From: Dehalococcoidia bacterium
GTDB lineage: Bacteria > Chloroflexota > Dehalococcoidia > Lucifugimonadales > UBA1123
DNA length: 64,000 nucleotides
Direction of reading: 5' to 3'
Assembly: GCA_009838465.1 (NCBI GenBank)
Contig: VXRN01000023.1
Span: 280,129 to 344,128, forward strand
Shown: piece after piece, positions 16,739 through 24,034 of the stretch
Layout of the letters: each line of letters opens with the position of its first letter
How positions within the stretch are numbered: position 1 is the stretch's first letter
Notes under the pieces: model-generated
Seen by the model: the letters and a program-made list of their open reading frames with translations, nothing else
Databases searched by the model: none
What the model was told of the DNA's origin: nothing
Position numbers and translations under genes: made by a program

Positions 16739-16803
16739 CAGAGATACTCGCTTCCCATGGCAAGAGAGTCAGTGGGATTTAGTCATATACGTGGAGTAAC
16801 CCC

Positions 16804-17013
16804 ATGTGCAGAAGCATTAAGAAACTCAGGAGCGCCGACCGTCCGGCGTCTGACGAGGAGATACGCGAAGCGGCGCTTCAGTTCGTCCGCAAGATAAGTG
16901 GGTATAGAAAACCCTCAAAGGCCAACGAAGCGGTGTTCGATCATGCGGTTGAAGACATAGCCGCCGTATCCCGAAGGATGCTCGACTCGCTCCGTGTAGG
17001 GGCGCGTGCCTGA
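16804..17013 (+). CDS. DUF2277 family protein
   Basis: 69 residues, starting MCRSIKKLRSADRPASDEEI and continuing EAALQFVRKISGYRKPSKAN, which is the conserved core of DUF2277 (short helical proteins of unknown function). An early Cys-Arg-Ser/Asn-Ile and the KPSKAN segment define the family. The stop lies 7 bp before the stop of the convergent SDR gene. No function is known to me. Confidence 0.82.
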   Translation: MCRSIKKLRSADRPASDEEIREAALQFVRKISGYRKPSKANEAVFDHAVEDIAAVSRRMLDSLRVGARA

Positions 17014-17019
17014 GGCCAA

Positions 17020-17784
17020 CTACTGCGCCGTCGCGCCGCCGTCGATTATCAGCGGCTGCCCGGTCATGAACGAAGACTCGTCCGAGGCCAGGAACAGCGC
17101 GCCGTAGGCGATCTCTTTCGGCTGCCCGAACCGTTTCAAGAAGTTCGAGTTCGCCGCTTCCGACAGGAACTTCTCGCGATCTTCGCCCGTGAATTGGCGG
17201 TGCTGCTCAGTCGCCTGCGTAAGTATCGCGCCCGGGCAAACGCAGTTGACCCGGATGTTGTGCGGCGCGAGGTCCATAGCCAGGCAACGAGTGAGTTGAA
17301 GCAGTGCGCCCTTCGACGTGTTATACGGTACGAACGCGGGCTGCGCAACGAAACTCGACACTGATGCGATGTTGACGATTGAACCGCCGCCCGCCGCCCT
17401 CATCGGCTCCAGCGCGTGCTTCACCATGTACGAAGGCCCCAGCACGTTCACTCCTAGGACTCTCTGCCAATCCGAGTCCGTAACGTCTTGTATCTTACCG
17501 AACACGAACGCCGCCGCGTCGTTCACCAGAACATTGACCGCCCCGTACTCCGACACCGCCTTCTCCACGAGAGCTTTAGCCTTAGACTCTTGCGACACGT
17601 TGGTCGGAACGAACACCGCGCTCCCGCCCTCCCCCTCGATCAGCCTCACCGTCTCACGTCCGCCATCTGCGTCAATGTCACCGATGACAACCTTCGCGCC
17701 CTCTTTAGCGAACACTTCGCATATCGCGCGCCCAATGCCCGCCGCGCCTCCCGTAACGATAGCGACCTTATTTTCGAGTCTCAT
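17020..17784 (-). CDS. Short-chain dehydrogenase/reductase, FabG-like
   Basis: 254 residues, classical SDR. NAD(P) motif TGGAAGIGRAI, NVLVNDAAAF (NNAG variant with Asp), catalytic Ser in VNIASVSSF, YNTSK (Tyr-x3-Lys), and the C-terminal GQPLIIDGGATAQ. The acidic residue after strand 2 (VVIGDIDADGG) favours NAD over NADP. Convergent with DUF2277 and upstream of nothing on its strand except rhamnose mutarotase 138 bp away, so the two may share a catabolic role. Substrate unknown. Confidence 0.9.
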   Translation of the reverse strand: MRLENKVAIVTGGAAGIGRAICEVFAKEGAKVVIGDIDADGGRETVRLIEGEGGSAVFVPTNVSQESKAKALVEKAVSEYGAVNVLVNDAAAFVFGKIQDVTDSDWQRVLGVNVLGPSYMVKHALEPMRAAGGGSIVNIASVSSFVAQPAFVPYNTSKGALLQLTRCLAMDLAPHNIRVNCVCPGAILTQATEQHRQFTGEDREKFLSEAANSNFLKRFGQPKEIAYGALFLASDESSFMTGQPLIIDGGATAQ

Positions 17785-17850
17785 ATCAAAACCCTGCCTA
17801 TCTAGTAGTGCGACAACTTAGCTGTGATGGATATGCAGATTCCCATTTAT

Positions 17851-17886
17851 CCCCTCTCCTTCGGGAAGAGGGCTAGGGTGAGAGTA
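17851..17886. repeat. REP-like dispersed repeat, third copy
   Basis: CCCCTCTCC..GGGAAGAGGGCTAGGGTGAGAGT, the same family as at 1126 and 3827 with three substitutions. Placed between the SDR and the mutarotase genes. Confidence 0.55.
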
Positions 17887-17922
17887 GATAAACCGTCAAT
17901 CCAAAGGTGTTGAAACACTAGG

Positions 17923-18246
17923 TCACTCCGTGTGAAACACCTCTTCCAACTCCACCATCATCTCATCCGGCCTCGCTCCGGGCGGAATTTCGAAGTACGG
18001 AGCCATGAACTCCTGCCAGCGAGCGTTCGCGTCCTCGCCCGACATACCATCCAGCGCCGCCTCGAAGTCCTCCTCCGCCTCGAAATACCCGAATAGCAGC
18101 CCATCCTCACGCGCGAACAGCGAGTAGTTTCGCCACCCGTTACGCCGCAGAGCATCCAGCATCTCCGGCCACACGTTCCGGTGATGCTCCTTGTACTCGG
18201 CAAGCATGTCCTGCCTGACTTTAAGCAGAAAGCCCACTCTTTTCAT
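17923..18246 (-). CDS. rhaM: L-rhamnose mutarotase family protein (DUF718)
   Basis: 107 residues, the usual RhaM length. Begins MKRVGFLLKVRQDMLAEYKE with the conserved HH (EHHRNVWPEML) that holds the catalytic His; then NGWRNYSLFAREDGLLFGYFE, and the C-terminal WQEFMAPYFE..PDEMMVELEEVFH. RhaM interconverts L-rhamnose anomers before isomerisation. GGAG lies seven bases before the ATG. No other rhamnose gene is next to it, so it may serve another deoxy sugar. Close to the SDR on the same strand. Confidence 0.87.
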   Translation of the reverse strand: MKRVGFLLKVRQDMLAEYKEHHRNVWPEMLDALRRNGWRNYSLFAREDGLLFGYFEAEEDFEAALDGMSGEDANARWQEFMAPYFEIPPGARPDEMMVELEEVFHTE

Positions 18247-18295
18247 GGCGTCGCTCCATGTGAATGGTGTGGTGGGGAGGGAAGTCCGAAGGGAT

Positions 18296-18370
18296 TGGAG
18301 CGGGAGACGGGATTCGAACCCGCGACAGCCTGCTTGGAAGGCAGGGACTCTACCACTGAGCTACTCCCGC
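18296..18370 (-). tRNA. tRNA-Gly (anticodon TCC)
   Basis: Minus-strand cloverleaf. Acceptor GCGGGAG/CTCCCGC, D arm GTAGCTCAGTGGTAGAGTC, anticodon stem CTGCC/GGCAG with loop TTCCAAG region giving TCC, and T loop TTCGAAT. CCA is encoded (TGG at 18296-18298 on the plus strand). Overlaps no CDS. Confidence 0.93.
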
Positions 18371-18473
18371 TCGACACCAGAATCATACCACAAATCGCGA
18401 GCCGAATTGTAGCCGTGTGATACAATGCGCTCGCTCAGACTCAATCTTCTCAAATCTCGCAAAGGGTATAGAA

Positions 18474-19319
18474 ATGACCTACGAATTCATCGAATATGAC
18501 GCATCCGACGGCATCGGGCGGGTTTACCTTGCCCGACCCGAGAAACTCAACGCCCTCAGCCGCGAACTCCAGGCCGAGCTCGTGGACTGTATGCAAATGT
18601 TGGACGACGATCCCGATATCCGCGTTATGACACTCATGGGTAGAGGACGTGCCTTCTGCGCCGGGTACGACATCACGCCTCCCGCTACCCCCGAAGCCGA
18701 AGTCTCCGCTCAGGCGGCGCGGGACAACATCCGCGTGGACATCCACCGCATGAAGCAAACCCCCAATACCATGTCCCAGATACTCAACCTCTCCAAGCCC
18801 GTCATCGTCGGCATTCACGGATACTGCATCGCCGGAGGCACAGACCTCGCCATGCACTGTGATATATCCATCGCGGCTGACGACGCCCAGATAGGCTTCC
18901 CGCCAGTGCGCTCGATGGGCGCGCCGCCCACCCACATGTGGACATACATGGTCGGCCCGCAGTGGGCCAAGTGGTTCCTTCTCACCGGCGAATCCGTATC
19001 CGGCAGGCGCGCAGAGGAGATCGGATTTGTATGGAAGTCCGTCCCGCGCGACGAGCTTGAGGACACCGTTGAGGACCTCGCCCGAACCATGGCCAGGATC
19101 CCCTGGGAACTGCTTGCCGCCAACAAGAGCATCGTCAACAAGGCTATGGAACTTATGGGACGTGATACCCTCCAGCGCCTCGCCGCCGAAACCGACGCAA
19201 TCGCTCACCAGGCTCCGATAGTCAAGGAATTCTCCCGCCGCTCCAGAGCCGAGGGCCTCAAGGCCGCCCTGGAATGGCGAGACGGCCCCTTCCGAGACTA
19301 CCGCGGCAGCCGCAGCTAA
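18474..19319 (+). CDS. Enoyl-CoA hydratase/isomerase (crotonase) family protein
   Basis: 281 residues. Crotonase fold: RPEKLNALSRELQAELVD, the CoA-binding and oxyanion-hole segments GRGRAFCAGYDI and GIHGYCIAGGTDLAMHCD, then IGFPPVR. The family would add water to, or isomerise, an enoyl-CoA. The usual catalytic Glu of hydratases is not clearly in place (the second segment reads RSMGAPPTHMW), so the true reaction may differ. The frame is open to 18417, but the ATG at 18474 with AAAGGG upstream starts at the conserved N-terminus. No near neighbour on its strand downstream before a terminator. Confidence 0.88.
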   Translation: MTYEFIEYDASDGIGRVYLARPEKLNALSRELQAELVDCMQMLDDDPDIRVMTLMGRGRAFCAGYDITPPATPEAEVSAQAARDNIRVDIHRMKQTPNTMSQILNLSKPVIVGIHGYCIAGGTDLAMHCDISIAADDAQIGFPPVRSMGAPPTHMWTYMVGPQWAKWFLLTGESVSGRRAEEIGFVWKSVPRDELEDTVEDLARTMARIPWELLAANKSIVNKAMELMGRDTLQRLAAETDAIAHQAPIVKEFSRRSRAEGLKAALEWRDGPFRDYRGSRS

Positions 19320-19503
19320 AATCCTCCCTTGACTTTCGATTAGACTAATCGCTAGCATCAATCTATCAGGAGTTGATGGTCGAAATGCTGAACATATCCC
19401 CAATCGCCACGATGATCGTGAGAACCCGCGGGCTGCGGGTTGGCCGCGTTCGTGGGGGAAGTGCGCATTCGACTTGAGCTAAACTCTTTAAGGTCGTTCC
19501 TTC

Positions 19504-19539
19504 GCCCACTATCGCGGTAATCGAGATAGTGGGCTTTTT
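19504..19539 (+). terminator. Rho-independent terminator or leader attenuator
   Basis: GCCCACTATC (19504-19513) pairs perfectly with GATAGTGGGC (19525-19534), followed by TTTTTC. It lies between the crotonase gene and the ABC exporter. It could end the crotonase transcript or attenuate the exporter mRNA. Confidence 0.75.
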
Positions 19540-19587
19540 CTATTTGTCTGAAAATCCGCCGTTAGAGCGGAAACCAGGAGAAAGATT

Positions 19588-20430
19588 ATGAACAGCGCAA
19601 TGCCGCTCAGAGTCGAATCCCTTGCGAAGAACTTTCCCAGCGGCCCCGACTGGCGTCAAGTCGTTCCGGTACTCAGAAACCGGCCTCGAAAGATAAAAGT
19701 CAGGCCCATTGACGACGTTTCCTTCGAGATTCAGCGCGGAGAGATATACGGAATCATCGGCGCCAACGGCTCCGGCAAGTCAACGCTCGTCCGCGTACTG
19801 AGCACCTTGCTGCTGCCCGATTCGGGCCTCGCAGAGGTATTCGGATACGATGTCGTCAGAGAACCCGCGAAGGTCAGGCCCGCGATAAACCGCGTCTCCG
19901 CCGACCCTTCCTTCTTCAGAAGCATGAGCGCGATTGAAAACCTGATGTTCTTTGGTCGCGTCTATGGCCTGAAGACATCGGGCATAAAGTCACGCGCCTA
20001 CGACATTCTCGACCGCCTCATGCTCACCGAGCAACAGGCCCGCGAGCCTATGCAGAACCTGTCTCGCGGCCAGCAGCAGAAGGTAGCCGTCGCCCGAGCG
20101 TTTCTGACTTCGCCCGTCCTGATGCTTCTCGACGAACCGACCACCGGCCTCGATCCACGCAGCCGCCGCGAAGTCCAGGCATTCATTCAGACCGTGCGCC
20201 GTGACCACGACGCCACGATTCTGCTGACTACACACGATATGCAGGAGGCCGACCTGCTCTGCGACCGCATAGCAGTCTTCTCCGCAGGCCGCATCATAGC
20301 AGAGGGTACGCCCAACCAGCTGCGCGCCATGGTCGCGGGTGACAGGCCCTTGGAGGAAGTTGACATGGAAGAAGTCTATCTCGAACTGACCGGCAGAAGT
20401 ATAGAGGAGGACGAGGAGACAGATGATTAG
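19588..20430 (+). CDS. ABC exporter ATP-binding protein, DrrA-type
   Basis: 280 residues. Walker A GANGSGKST, Q-loop region, signature LSRGQQQKVAVARAF, Walker B VLMLLDEPTTGLDP, and H-loop TTHDMQEADLLCDRI. Layout and the C-terminal extension (DMEEVYLELTGRS) fit the drug/polysaccharide ABC-2 exporters. AGGAG lies a few bases before the ATG. Overlaps the permease gene by 8 bp, so both are made together. Substrate unknown. Confidence 0.92.
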   Translation: MNSAMPLRVESLAKNFPSGPDWRQVVPVLRNRPRKIKVRPIDDVSFEIQRGEIYGIIGANGSGKSTLVRVLSTLLLPDSGLAEVFGYDVVREPAKVRPAINRVSADPSFFRSMSAIENLMFFGRVYGLKTSGIKSRAYDILDRLMLTEQQAREPMQNLSRGQQQKVAVARAFLTSPVLMLLDEPTTGLDPRSRREVQAFIQTVRRDHDATILLTTHDMQEADLLCDRIAVFSAGRIIAEGTPNQLRAMVAGDRPLEEVDMEEVYLELTGRSIEEDEETDD

Positions 20431-21274
20431 CGCAGACTTTCATACCGCGCTCGGAAGGCCCCGGCCAATCGGACTCGCCTGGGCGTTCTTCGAGCGCCAG
20501 ATAAATCTCTGGAAGCGATACTGGTGCTGGGAACTCGTCTGGCTCGTCTATGGAGTCGTGAACACCCTCGCCATCACCTTCATTGCCGAACAGGTCGGCC
20601 AGGACAGCATCGTCGGCAGGAATGAGATCAACAGGCTCGTTATGTTCCTGCTGATTGGGACACTGGTCTGGGCCTACCTATCCGCCGTCCTCGACGATGT
20701 CAGCCTGGTCGTCGGATGGGAACGCTGGGAGGGGACCATAGAACATACCCTCATGGCCCCTGTGCCGCGCGTCATACACCTGCTCGGAATGTCCGTGTTC
20801 GGAGTCGCCCACGCCGTACTCAGAACTGTTCTCATTTTCGCCCTGGCCGCGCCCTTCTTCGACATAAACGTCGCGAACGCCGACTGGCTCGCCGCGTTCG
20901 CGGTCATAGCCGTCGGAAGCGTCAGCGTAATCGGACTCGCGATACTCGCGGGAATACTGCCGCTGCTATACCCAGAGCGCGGCCCACAGATGTCCTTCAT
21001 GGTGCAGGCCGTCGTTCTGCTCGTGTCCGGCGTCTATTACAGCGTGGACGTGCTGCCTGGCTGGTTGCAGGCCGTTTCCTACCTGTCTCCGGCGACTTAT
21101 ATGCTCGACGGCATACGCGGCGCGATGCTGGACGGGCAAGGCATTGGAGAGATGACAAGAATCCTGGTAATGCTGCTCGTCTTCGGCGTGCTCCTGGTGC
21201 CTCTCAGCGTAGCCGCCTTCGCTCTCGCCGAGAAGTGGGCCAAGATTACAGGGCGCCTCAAGAGACACGGCTGA
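20423..21274 (+). CDS. ABC-2 type transporter permease
   Basis: 283 residues with six hydrophobic segments (for example WLVYGVVNTLAITFIAEQV, MFLLIGTLVWAYLSAVLDDV, FVVIAVGSVSVIGLAILAGI-like, VLLVSGVYYSVDVLPGWLQ). The block MSFMVQAVVLLVSGVYYSVDVLPGWLQ with YLSPATYMLDGIRGAM is the characteristic ABC-2 permease C-terminal region. It pairs with the overlapping ATPase to form an exporter of the DrrAB type. Confidence 0.88.
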   Translation: MISADFHTALGRPRPIGLAWAFFERQINLWKRYWCWELVWLVYGVVNTLAITFIAEQVGQDSIVGRNEINRLVMFLLIGTLVWAYLSAVLDDVSLVVGWERWEGTIEHTLMAPVPRVIHLLGMSVFGVAHAVLRTVLIFALAAPFFDINVANADWLAAFAVIAVGSVSVIGLAILAGILPLLYPERGPQMSFMVQAVVLLVSGVYYSVDVLPGWLQAVSYLSPATYMLDGIRGAMLDGQGIGEMTRILVMLLVFGVLLVPLSVAAFALAEKWAKITGRLKRHG

Positions 21275-21330
21275 CCATAGTTCAGGTACTACTATAAGAG
21301 TCCCTTCCTCCATGGGTGAAACATCGGCAT

Positions 21331-22098
21331 CTACAGAGCGGCCTTGACGTTCTCCAGGAAGTCTTCAGCTCCGATGCGGAGTAGTCCCCAGGCGGAAACT
21401 GTCACGAAGTTGGCGCCCTGGTTGATGAATTCGGCGACTCCCTCGGTGTCGGCGGGATTGTTGCCGCCGACACCGGCGAACTTCCCGCCGGCCCGAATCC
21501 GTGGGATGACCTCGCTCATCACTCTGCGGACTTCTGTCACCTCAGGATTTCCCAGGCTCTGGCCCAGATCGGAGGCCGCTACGTGGAGAACGTCAGCGCC
21601 GGACACCTGGAGAATGTCGTCAAGGTTACGGACCGCTTCTACGTCTTCGACCATGGGGATAACCAGCACTTGGGAGTTGACCCAGGCCGTCGCCTCGTCC
21701 CTGGATACGCCGATGCCGTAGTCCTGGGCCCGTCCGCCGCCCATGCCACGGTAGCCCTCGGGATAATAACGAGCTGCCCGGGCTATGGCCGCGGCCTGCT
21801 CCCCTGTATTGACGTGTGGCACGATTATCCCCTGGAGGCCGCGGTCGAGGAACCGGAGTACGGTGTGCTCGGAATGGTCGGGAATGCGTGCGATAGGAGT
21901 GATATCGAAGGACTCTGCGGCGCGTACCATGTGTTCGACCTGGTCCAGGCTGGCTGGTCCGTGTTCGCAATCTATCATCACGAAGTCGTAACCCAGAGCA
22001 CCGAAGATTTCCACCATGTCGGGAGCGTAGCGGGTGATGATGGCTCCGAAGACGACTCTGCCTTCGTTGAGTTTAGCCTTGGTCGTGTTAGTGCGCAT
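21331..22098 (-). CDS. HpcH/HpaI aldolase family protein
   Basis: 255 residues, class II metal-dependent aldolase of the HpcH/HpaI fold: FGAIITRYAPDMVEIFGALGYDFVMIDCEHGP, RIPDHSEHTVLRFLDRGLQGIIVPHV, VIPMVEDVEAV and VAASDLGQSLG. Family members cleave 4-hydroxy-2-oxo acids (for example 2-keto-3-deoxy-sugar acids) to pyruvate plus an aldehyde. That would complete the pathway started by the dehydratases near 4-7 kb, though this gene is 14 kb away. AGGGGG before the ATG at 22098. Substrate inferred. Confidence 0.87.
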   Translation of the reverse strand: MRTNTTKAKLNEGRVVFGAIITRYAPDMVEIFGALGYDFVMIDCEHGPASLDQVEHMVRAAESFDITPIARIPDHSEHTVLRFLDRGLQGIIVPHVNTGEQAAAIARAARYYPEGYRGMGGGRAQDYGIGVSRDEATAWVNSQVLVIPMVEDVEAVRNLDDILQVSGADVLHVAASDLGQSLGNPEVTEVRRVMSEVIPRIRAGGKFAGVGGNNPADTEGVAEFINQGANFVTVSAWGLLRIGAEDFLENVKAAL

Positions 22099-22291
22099 GA
22101 AAAGTCCCCCTTGATGTGTGTTACCTACTCTACGCCGACAGTCTGCCTATTTGTGCGCTAGTGTAGTATCCCCTTCTGGCCGAATTGTCCCACTCTGCAA
22201 AGTACACGAATCCAAATAGCTATTCACTAAGTTACAAGGGTTTCTTGGTCTTTTTCTTAGACGATAAATAGGCGTTCGGACAACCTGTACT

Positions 22292-22322
22292 TGACACGTT
22301 AGCTTTGGCGTTTGATACAATA
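22292..22322 (+). promoter_or_regulatory. Promoter-like sequence at the island left side
   Basis: TTGACA at 22292-22297 and TACAAT about 19 bp later. It points into the overlapping inverted repeats at 22322-22391. The spacer is longer than ideal, so this is tentative. Confidence 0.4.
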
Positions 22323-22391
22323 AGAGTAGCCCTCCAATGATGGCTGCTCTGTCCCACAACTGAGCTACTCTTTATATCCATTGGAGGGCTA
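22322..22391. repeat. Overlapping inverted repeats; tRNA-like fragment on the minus strand
   Basis: Two competing palindromes. AAGAGTAGC (22322-22330) with GCTACTCTT (22364-22372), and TAGCCCTCCAATG (22327-22339) with CATTGGAGGGCTA (22379-22391). On the minus strand the first encloses GTAGCTCAGTTGTGGGACAG..AGC, which reads as a tRNA D arm. No full cloverleaf can be drawn, so it is not a functional tRNA. The two stems exclude each other, as in an attenuator. Confidence 0.55.
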
Positions 22392-22487
22392 TATTTAATT
22401 GTATAATATGATAGTATCATAAAACAAGGCTAGGCAAATCAGAGGCAAGGCTAGGAATTTGGTTGGTGTCCGATAGGGTGTAACCCT

Positions 22488-22531
22488 AGTGAAGGGCGGC
22501 TACGGGCTACGACTCACCGCCCCGTTTCACT
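22488..22531. repeat. Interrupted hairpin (terminator-like)
   Basis: AGTGAAGGGCGG (22488-22499) pairs with CCGCCC..TTCACT (22517-22531) with a short bulge, followed by CCTTTTAAT on the plus strand. It overlaps the end of the 23-codon ORF. Direct repeats CAAGGCTAGG at 22425 and 22446 lie just before it. Otherwise 22392-22487 holds no gene. Confidence 0.4.
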
Positions 22532-22578
22532 CCTTTTAATGGATCAAGGTTTTGGCTCTTGTCGAGTGCCTCTCTCAC
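22507..22578 (-). CDS. Possible 23-codon peptide with a perfect ribosome site
   Basis: GTG at 22578 is preceded by AAGGAGGT at 22585-22592, six bases away, an ideal Shine-Dalgarno sequence. The peptide is short and polar (MREALDKSQNLDPLKGVKRG..). It lies downstream of the transposase on the same strand. Real expression is uncertain; the case rests on the ribosome site alone. Confidence 0.3.
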   Translation of the reverse strand: MREALDKSQNLDPLKGVKRGGES

Positions 22579-22645
22579 GAGCGTACCTCCTTTCTGCCTT
22601 GCCTTTATGTATTTTATTACATCCTTCTGTATTGTTCGCAAGGGG

Positions 22646-23527
22646 CTATTTGTAATTCTCTGTTAGTTCCTCGTAGCTGATGTAGTTGCCATCCCTAAGC
22701 AGTTCCCGTAGAGCGAGTAGGAATTTGTCCCTGTGTCGGTTGTTGTACTTCCAAGCTAGTTCCTCAATGTACAGGTCAAGGTACTTGGGGCTAACATGGT
22801 GGTATGCTCCCATAATGGAGCGTTTCAATAAAGCCCATACGCCTTCAATAGTGTTGGTATGCACTTCCCCTCGCGCCCATTCGTATTGACTATGGTTAAC
22901 AGCCTCATGCCTGGGCAGTCCACGATAGCCGTGATGCTGGTCGGTAAAGATAGCCTTAACATTAGGGTCAATATGCGATAGCACGAACCTATGGAGTGTT
23001 CGCCTGTCCCTCTTACGAACTACCTGTACTATCACATCGCCGCGTCGCTCCACTATACCCACTACTAGGGTCTTGTTCTCGAAGGGGTTTTCGTAGCGTC
23101 CTCTGTTTCTCCCACCTACCCATGTTTCATCAACCTCGACGATCCCATTCAACTTAGGTGGTGGGAGTTGGGACATGGCAAAGCGTATGCGATGGTTCAA
23201 GTACCAAGCAGTCTTCGGGGCGACATCAAGCATACGCTGTACCTGTAATGCTGACATACCCTTCTTACTTTCGCACATCAGGTAGGTAGCCAGTACCCAC
23301 TTCCTCAAAGGTAAGTTGCTCCTATGTAGGGCTGTTCCCGCAGTAACTGAGAAGTAGTACCAACAGTCCATACACTCGTAAATCTTGCGTACAGTATGGC
23401 GGGACAGGTTAAGGCTACCGCATCTGGTACAGGCTATCCCGTTATACCACTTAATCCGCTCGAACAGTCTCCGGCATTTCTTTTCGGTGTTGTAGTTGTC
23501 CAATATGTCCATTAGTGTTGTCGCCAT
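22646..23527 (-). CDS. IS1595-family transposase
   Basis: 293 residues. The N-terminal zinc ribbon has Cys pairs (ACTRCGS and ECMDC), then a helix-turn-helix (KKGMSALQVQRMLDVAPKTAWYLNHRI). The catalytic DDE-type domain of the ISXO2-like family follows: NGIVEVDETWVGG (first Asp), KAIFTDQHHGY (second Asp), EVHTNTIEGVWALLKR (Asn/Glu). Looks intact. Two starts are possible (23533 and 23527); GGAG is eight bases from the second, which I chose. The ribosome site lies in the loop of a hairpin with an 8-bp stem. I could not define terminal inverted repeats, so the element ends are unknown. Confidence 0.93.
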   Translation of the reverse strand: MATTLMDILDNYNTEKKCRRLFERIKWYNGIACTRCGSLNLSRHTVRKIYECMDCWYYFSVTAGTALHRSNLPLRKWVLATYLMCESKKGMSALQVQRMLDVAPKTAWYLNHRIRFAMSQLPPPKLNGIVEVDETWVGGRNRGRYENPFENKTLVVGIVERRGDVIVQVVRKRDRRTLHRFVLSHIDPNVKAIFTDQHHGYRGLPRHEAVNHSQYEWARGEVHTNTIEGVWALLKRSIMGAYHHVSPKYLDLYIEELAWKYNNRHRDKFLLALRELLRDGNYISYEELTENYK

Positions 23528-23547
23528 AAGCATATCTCCATGCTTAT
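23526..23547 (-). promoter_or_regulatory. Hairpin over the transposase ribosome site
   Basis: ATAAGCAT and ATGCTTAT form a perfect 8-bp stem with the 6-base loop GGAGAT (minus strand), which is the ribosome binding site. The stem also covers the start codon. A TATAAT -10-like box lies directly upstream. It should lower transposase translation; this is inferred from the layout. Confidence 0.55.
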
Positions 23548-23592
23548 ATTATAGCAACAAACTGTCTGCCTCAGCTGCGAATAGTGCATATG

Positions 23593-23618
23593 TTTTCATG
23601 TAATGGCACGCATGAAAA
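23593..23618. repeat. 8-bp inverted repeat upstream of the transposase
   Basis: TTTTCATG (23593-23600) and CATGAAAA (23611-23618) with a 10-base loop. Could be part of a transposon end or an operator. No partner copy was found on the other side of the transposase. Confidence 0.45.
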
Positions 23619-23637
23619 CTTTGTGGTAGGGTAAAAG

Positions 23638-23733
23638 TGCCACAACAGCCATAGCGAGGCGTGTGTCTCGATTGGAACCAAAGGCTTGTGGGGCATCATG
23701 CCCCCTTGAGGTTCCAATATGGCTGTTGTGGCA
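23638..23733 (+). ncRNA. Long branched hairpin before the 75-residue gene
   Basis: The outer stem TGCCACAACAGCCATA/TATGGCTGTTGTGGCA is 16 bp and perfect. The next stem TTGGAACC/GGTTCCAA is 8 bp, with a side hairpin CGAG..CTCG on the 5' side. The apex GGGGCA-TCA-TGCCCC is 6 bp. A nearby TTGTGG at 23621 could pair with CCACAA at 23640-23645 instead. It ends 31 bp before the ATG at 23765, so it may be a leader RNA or a folded DNA site. Class not recognised. Confidence 0.5.
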
Positions 23734-23764
23734 AACACCCGTATCAAGCTGAGAGGGGGCAACC

Positions 23765-23992
23765 ATGAGACGGATGACTTGGGTACTTACAATATGGACA
23801 GGCTTATTGGGAGCATTTATTCTATTCGGCTGGTGTGTTACAACTATACCTAGTCCATATCCGCCTGACTATGATCCAATTATTGTGGCTGCGATTATAT
23901 GGTTCTTGGGCTTTATCATGCTATCCCTAATATGGATAATGAACAGACTAAACGACATATACAAAGAAATACAGGGCAACAAGGAAGATTAG
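23765..23992 (+). CDS. Small two-helix membrane protein, unknown
   Basis: 75 residues. Two hydrophobic segments (VLTIWTGLLGAFILFGWCVT and IIVAAIIWFLGFIMLSLIWI), a short Pro-rich linker (TTIPSPYPPDYDP), and a charged C-terminal tail (MNRLNDIYKEIQGNKED). GAGGGGGC lies just before the ATG. AT-rich codon use compared with the chromosome suggests acquisition with the island. It sits between the long hairpin and the structured RNA unit. I do not recognise a family. Confidence 0.7.
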   Translation: MRRMTWVLTIWTGLLGAFILFGWCVTTIPSPYPPDYDPIIVAAIIWFLGFIMLSLIWIMNRLNDIYKEIQGNKED

Positions 23993-23998
23993 GGGTGA

Positions 23999-24027
23999 TT
24001 GCAAAACGATAGTTCTAATGCTATAAT
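23999..24027 (+). promoter_or_regulatory. Promoter of the structured RNA unit
   Basis: TTGCAA (23999-24004), a 17-bp spacer and a perfect TATAAT (24022-24027). The predicted start falls at 24034-24035, the first G of the RNA outer stem. It begins just after the stop of the small membrane protein. Confidence 0.6.
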
Positions 24028-24034
24028 GTAACCA

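Noticed and set aside
18450..19403. 317-codon minus-strand frame across the crotonase gene
   Set aside because: Antisense shadow of a gene with the crotonase oxyanion motif; no family features.
19478..19488. AGCTAAACTCT, an 11-base match to the TAGCTAAACTC part of element A, before the ABC exporter
   Set aside because: No CAGGTG half-sites or A/T boxes accompany it, so it is probably chance.
22400..23760. Terminal inverted repeats of the IS1595 transposase
   Set aside because: I compared both sides by eye and found only short local palindromes, no pair facing each other across the gene and no 8-bp target duplication. Element ends left undefined.
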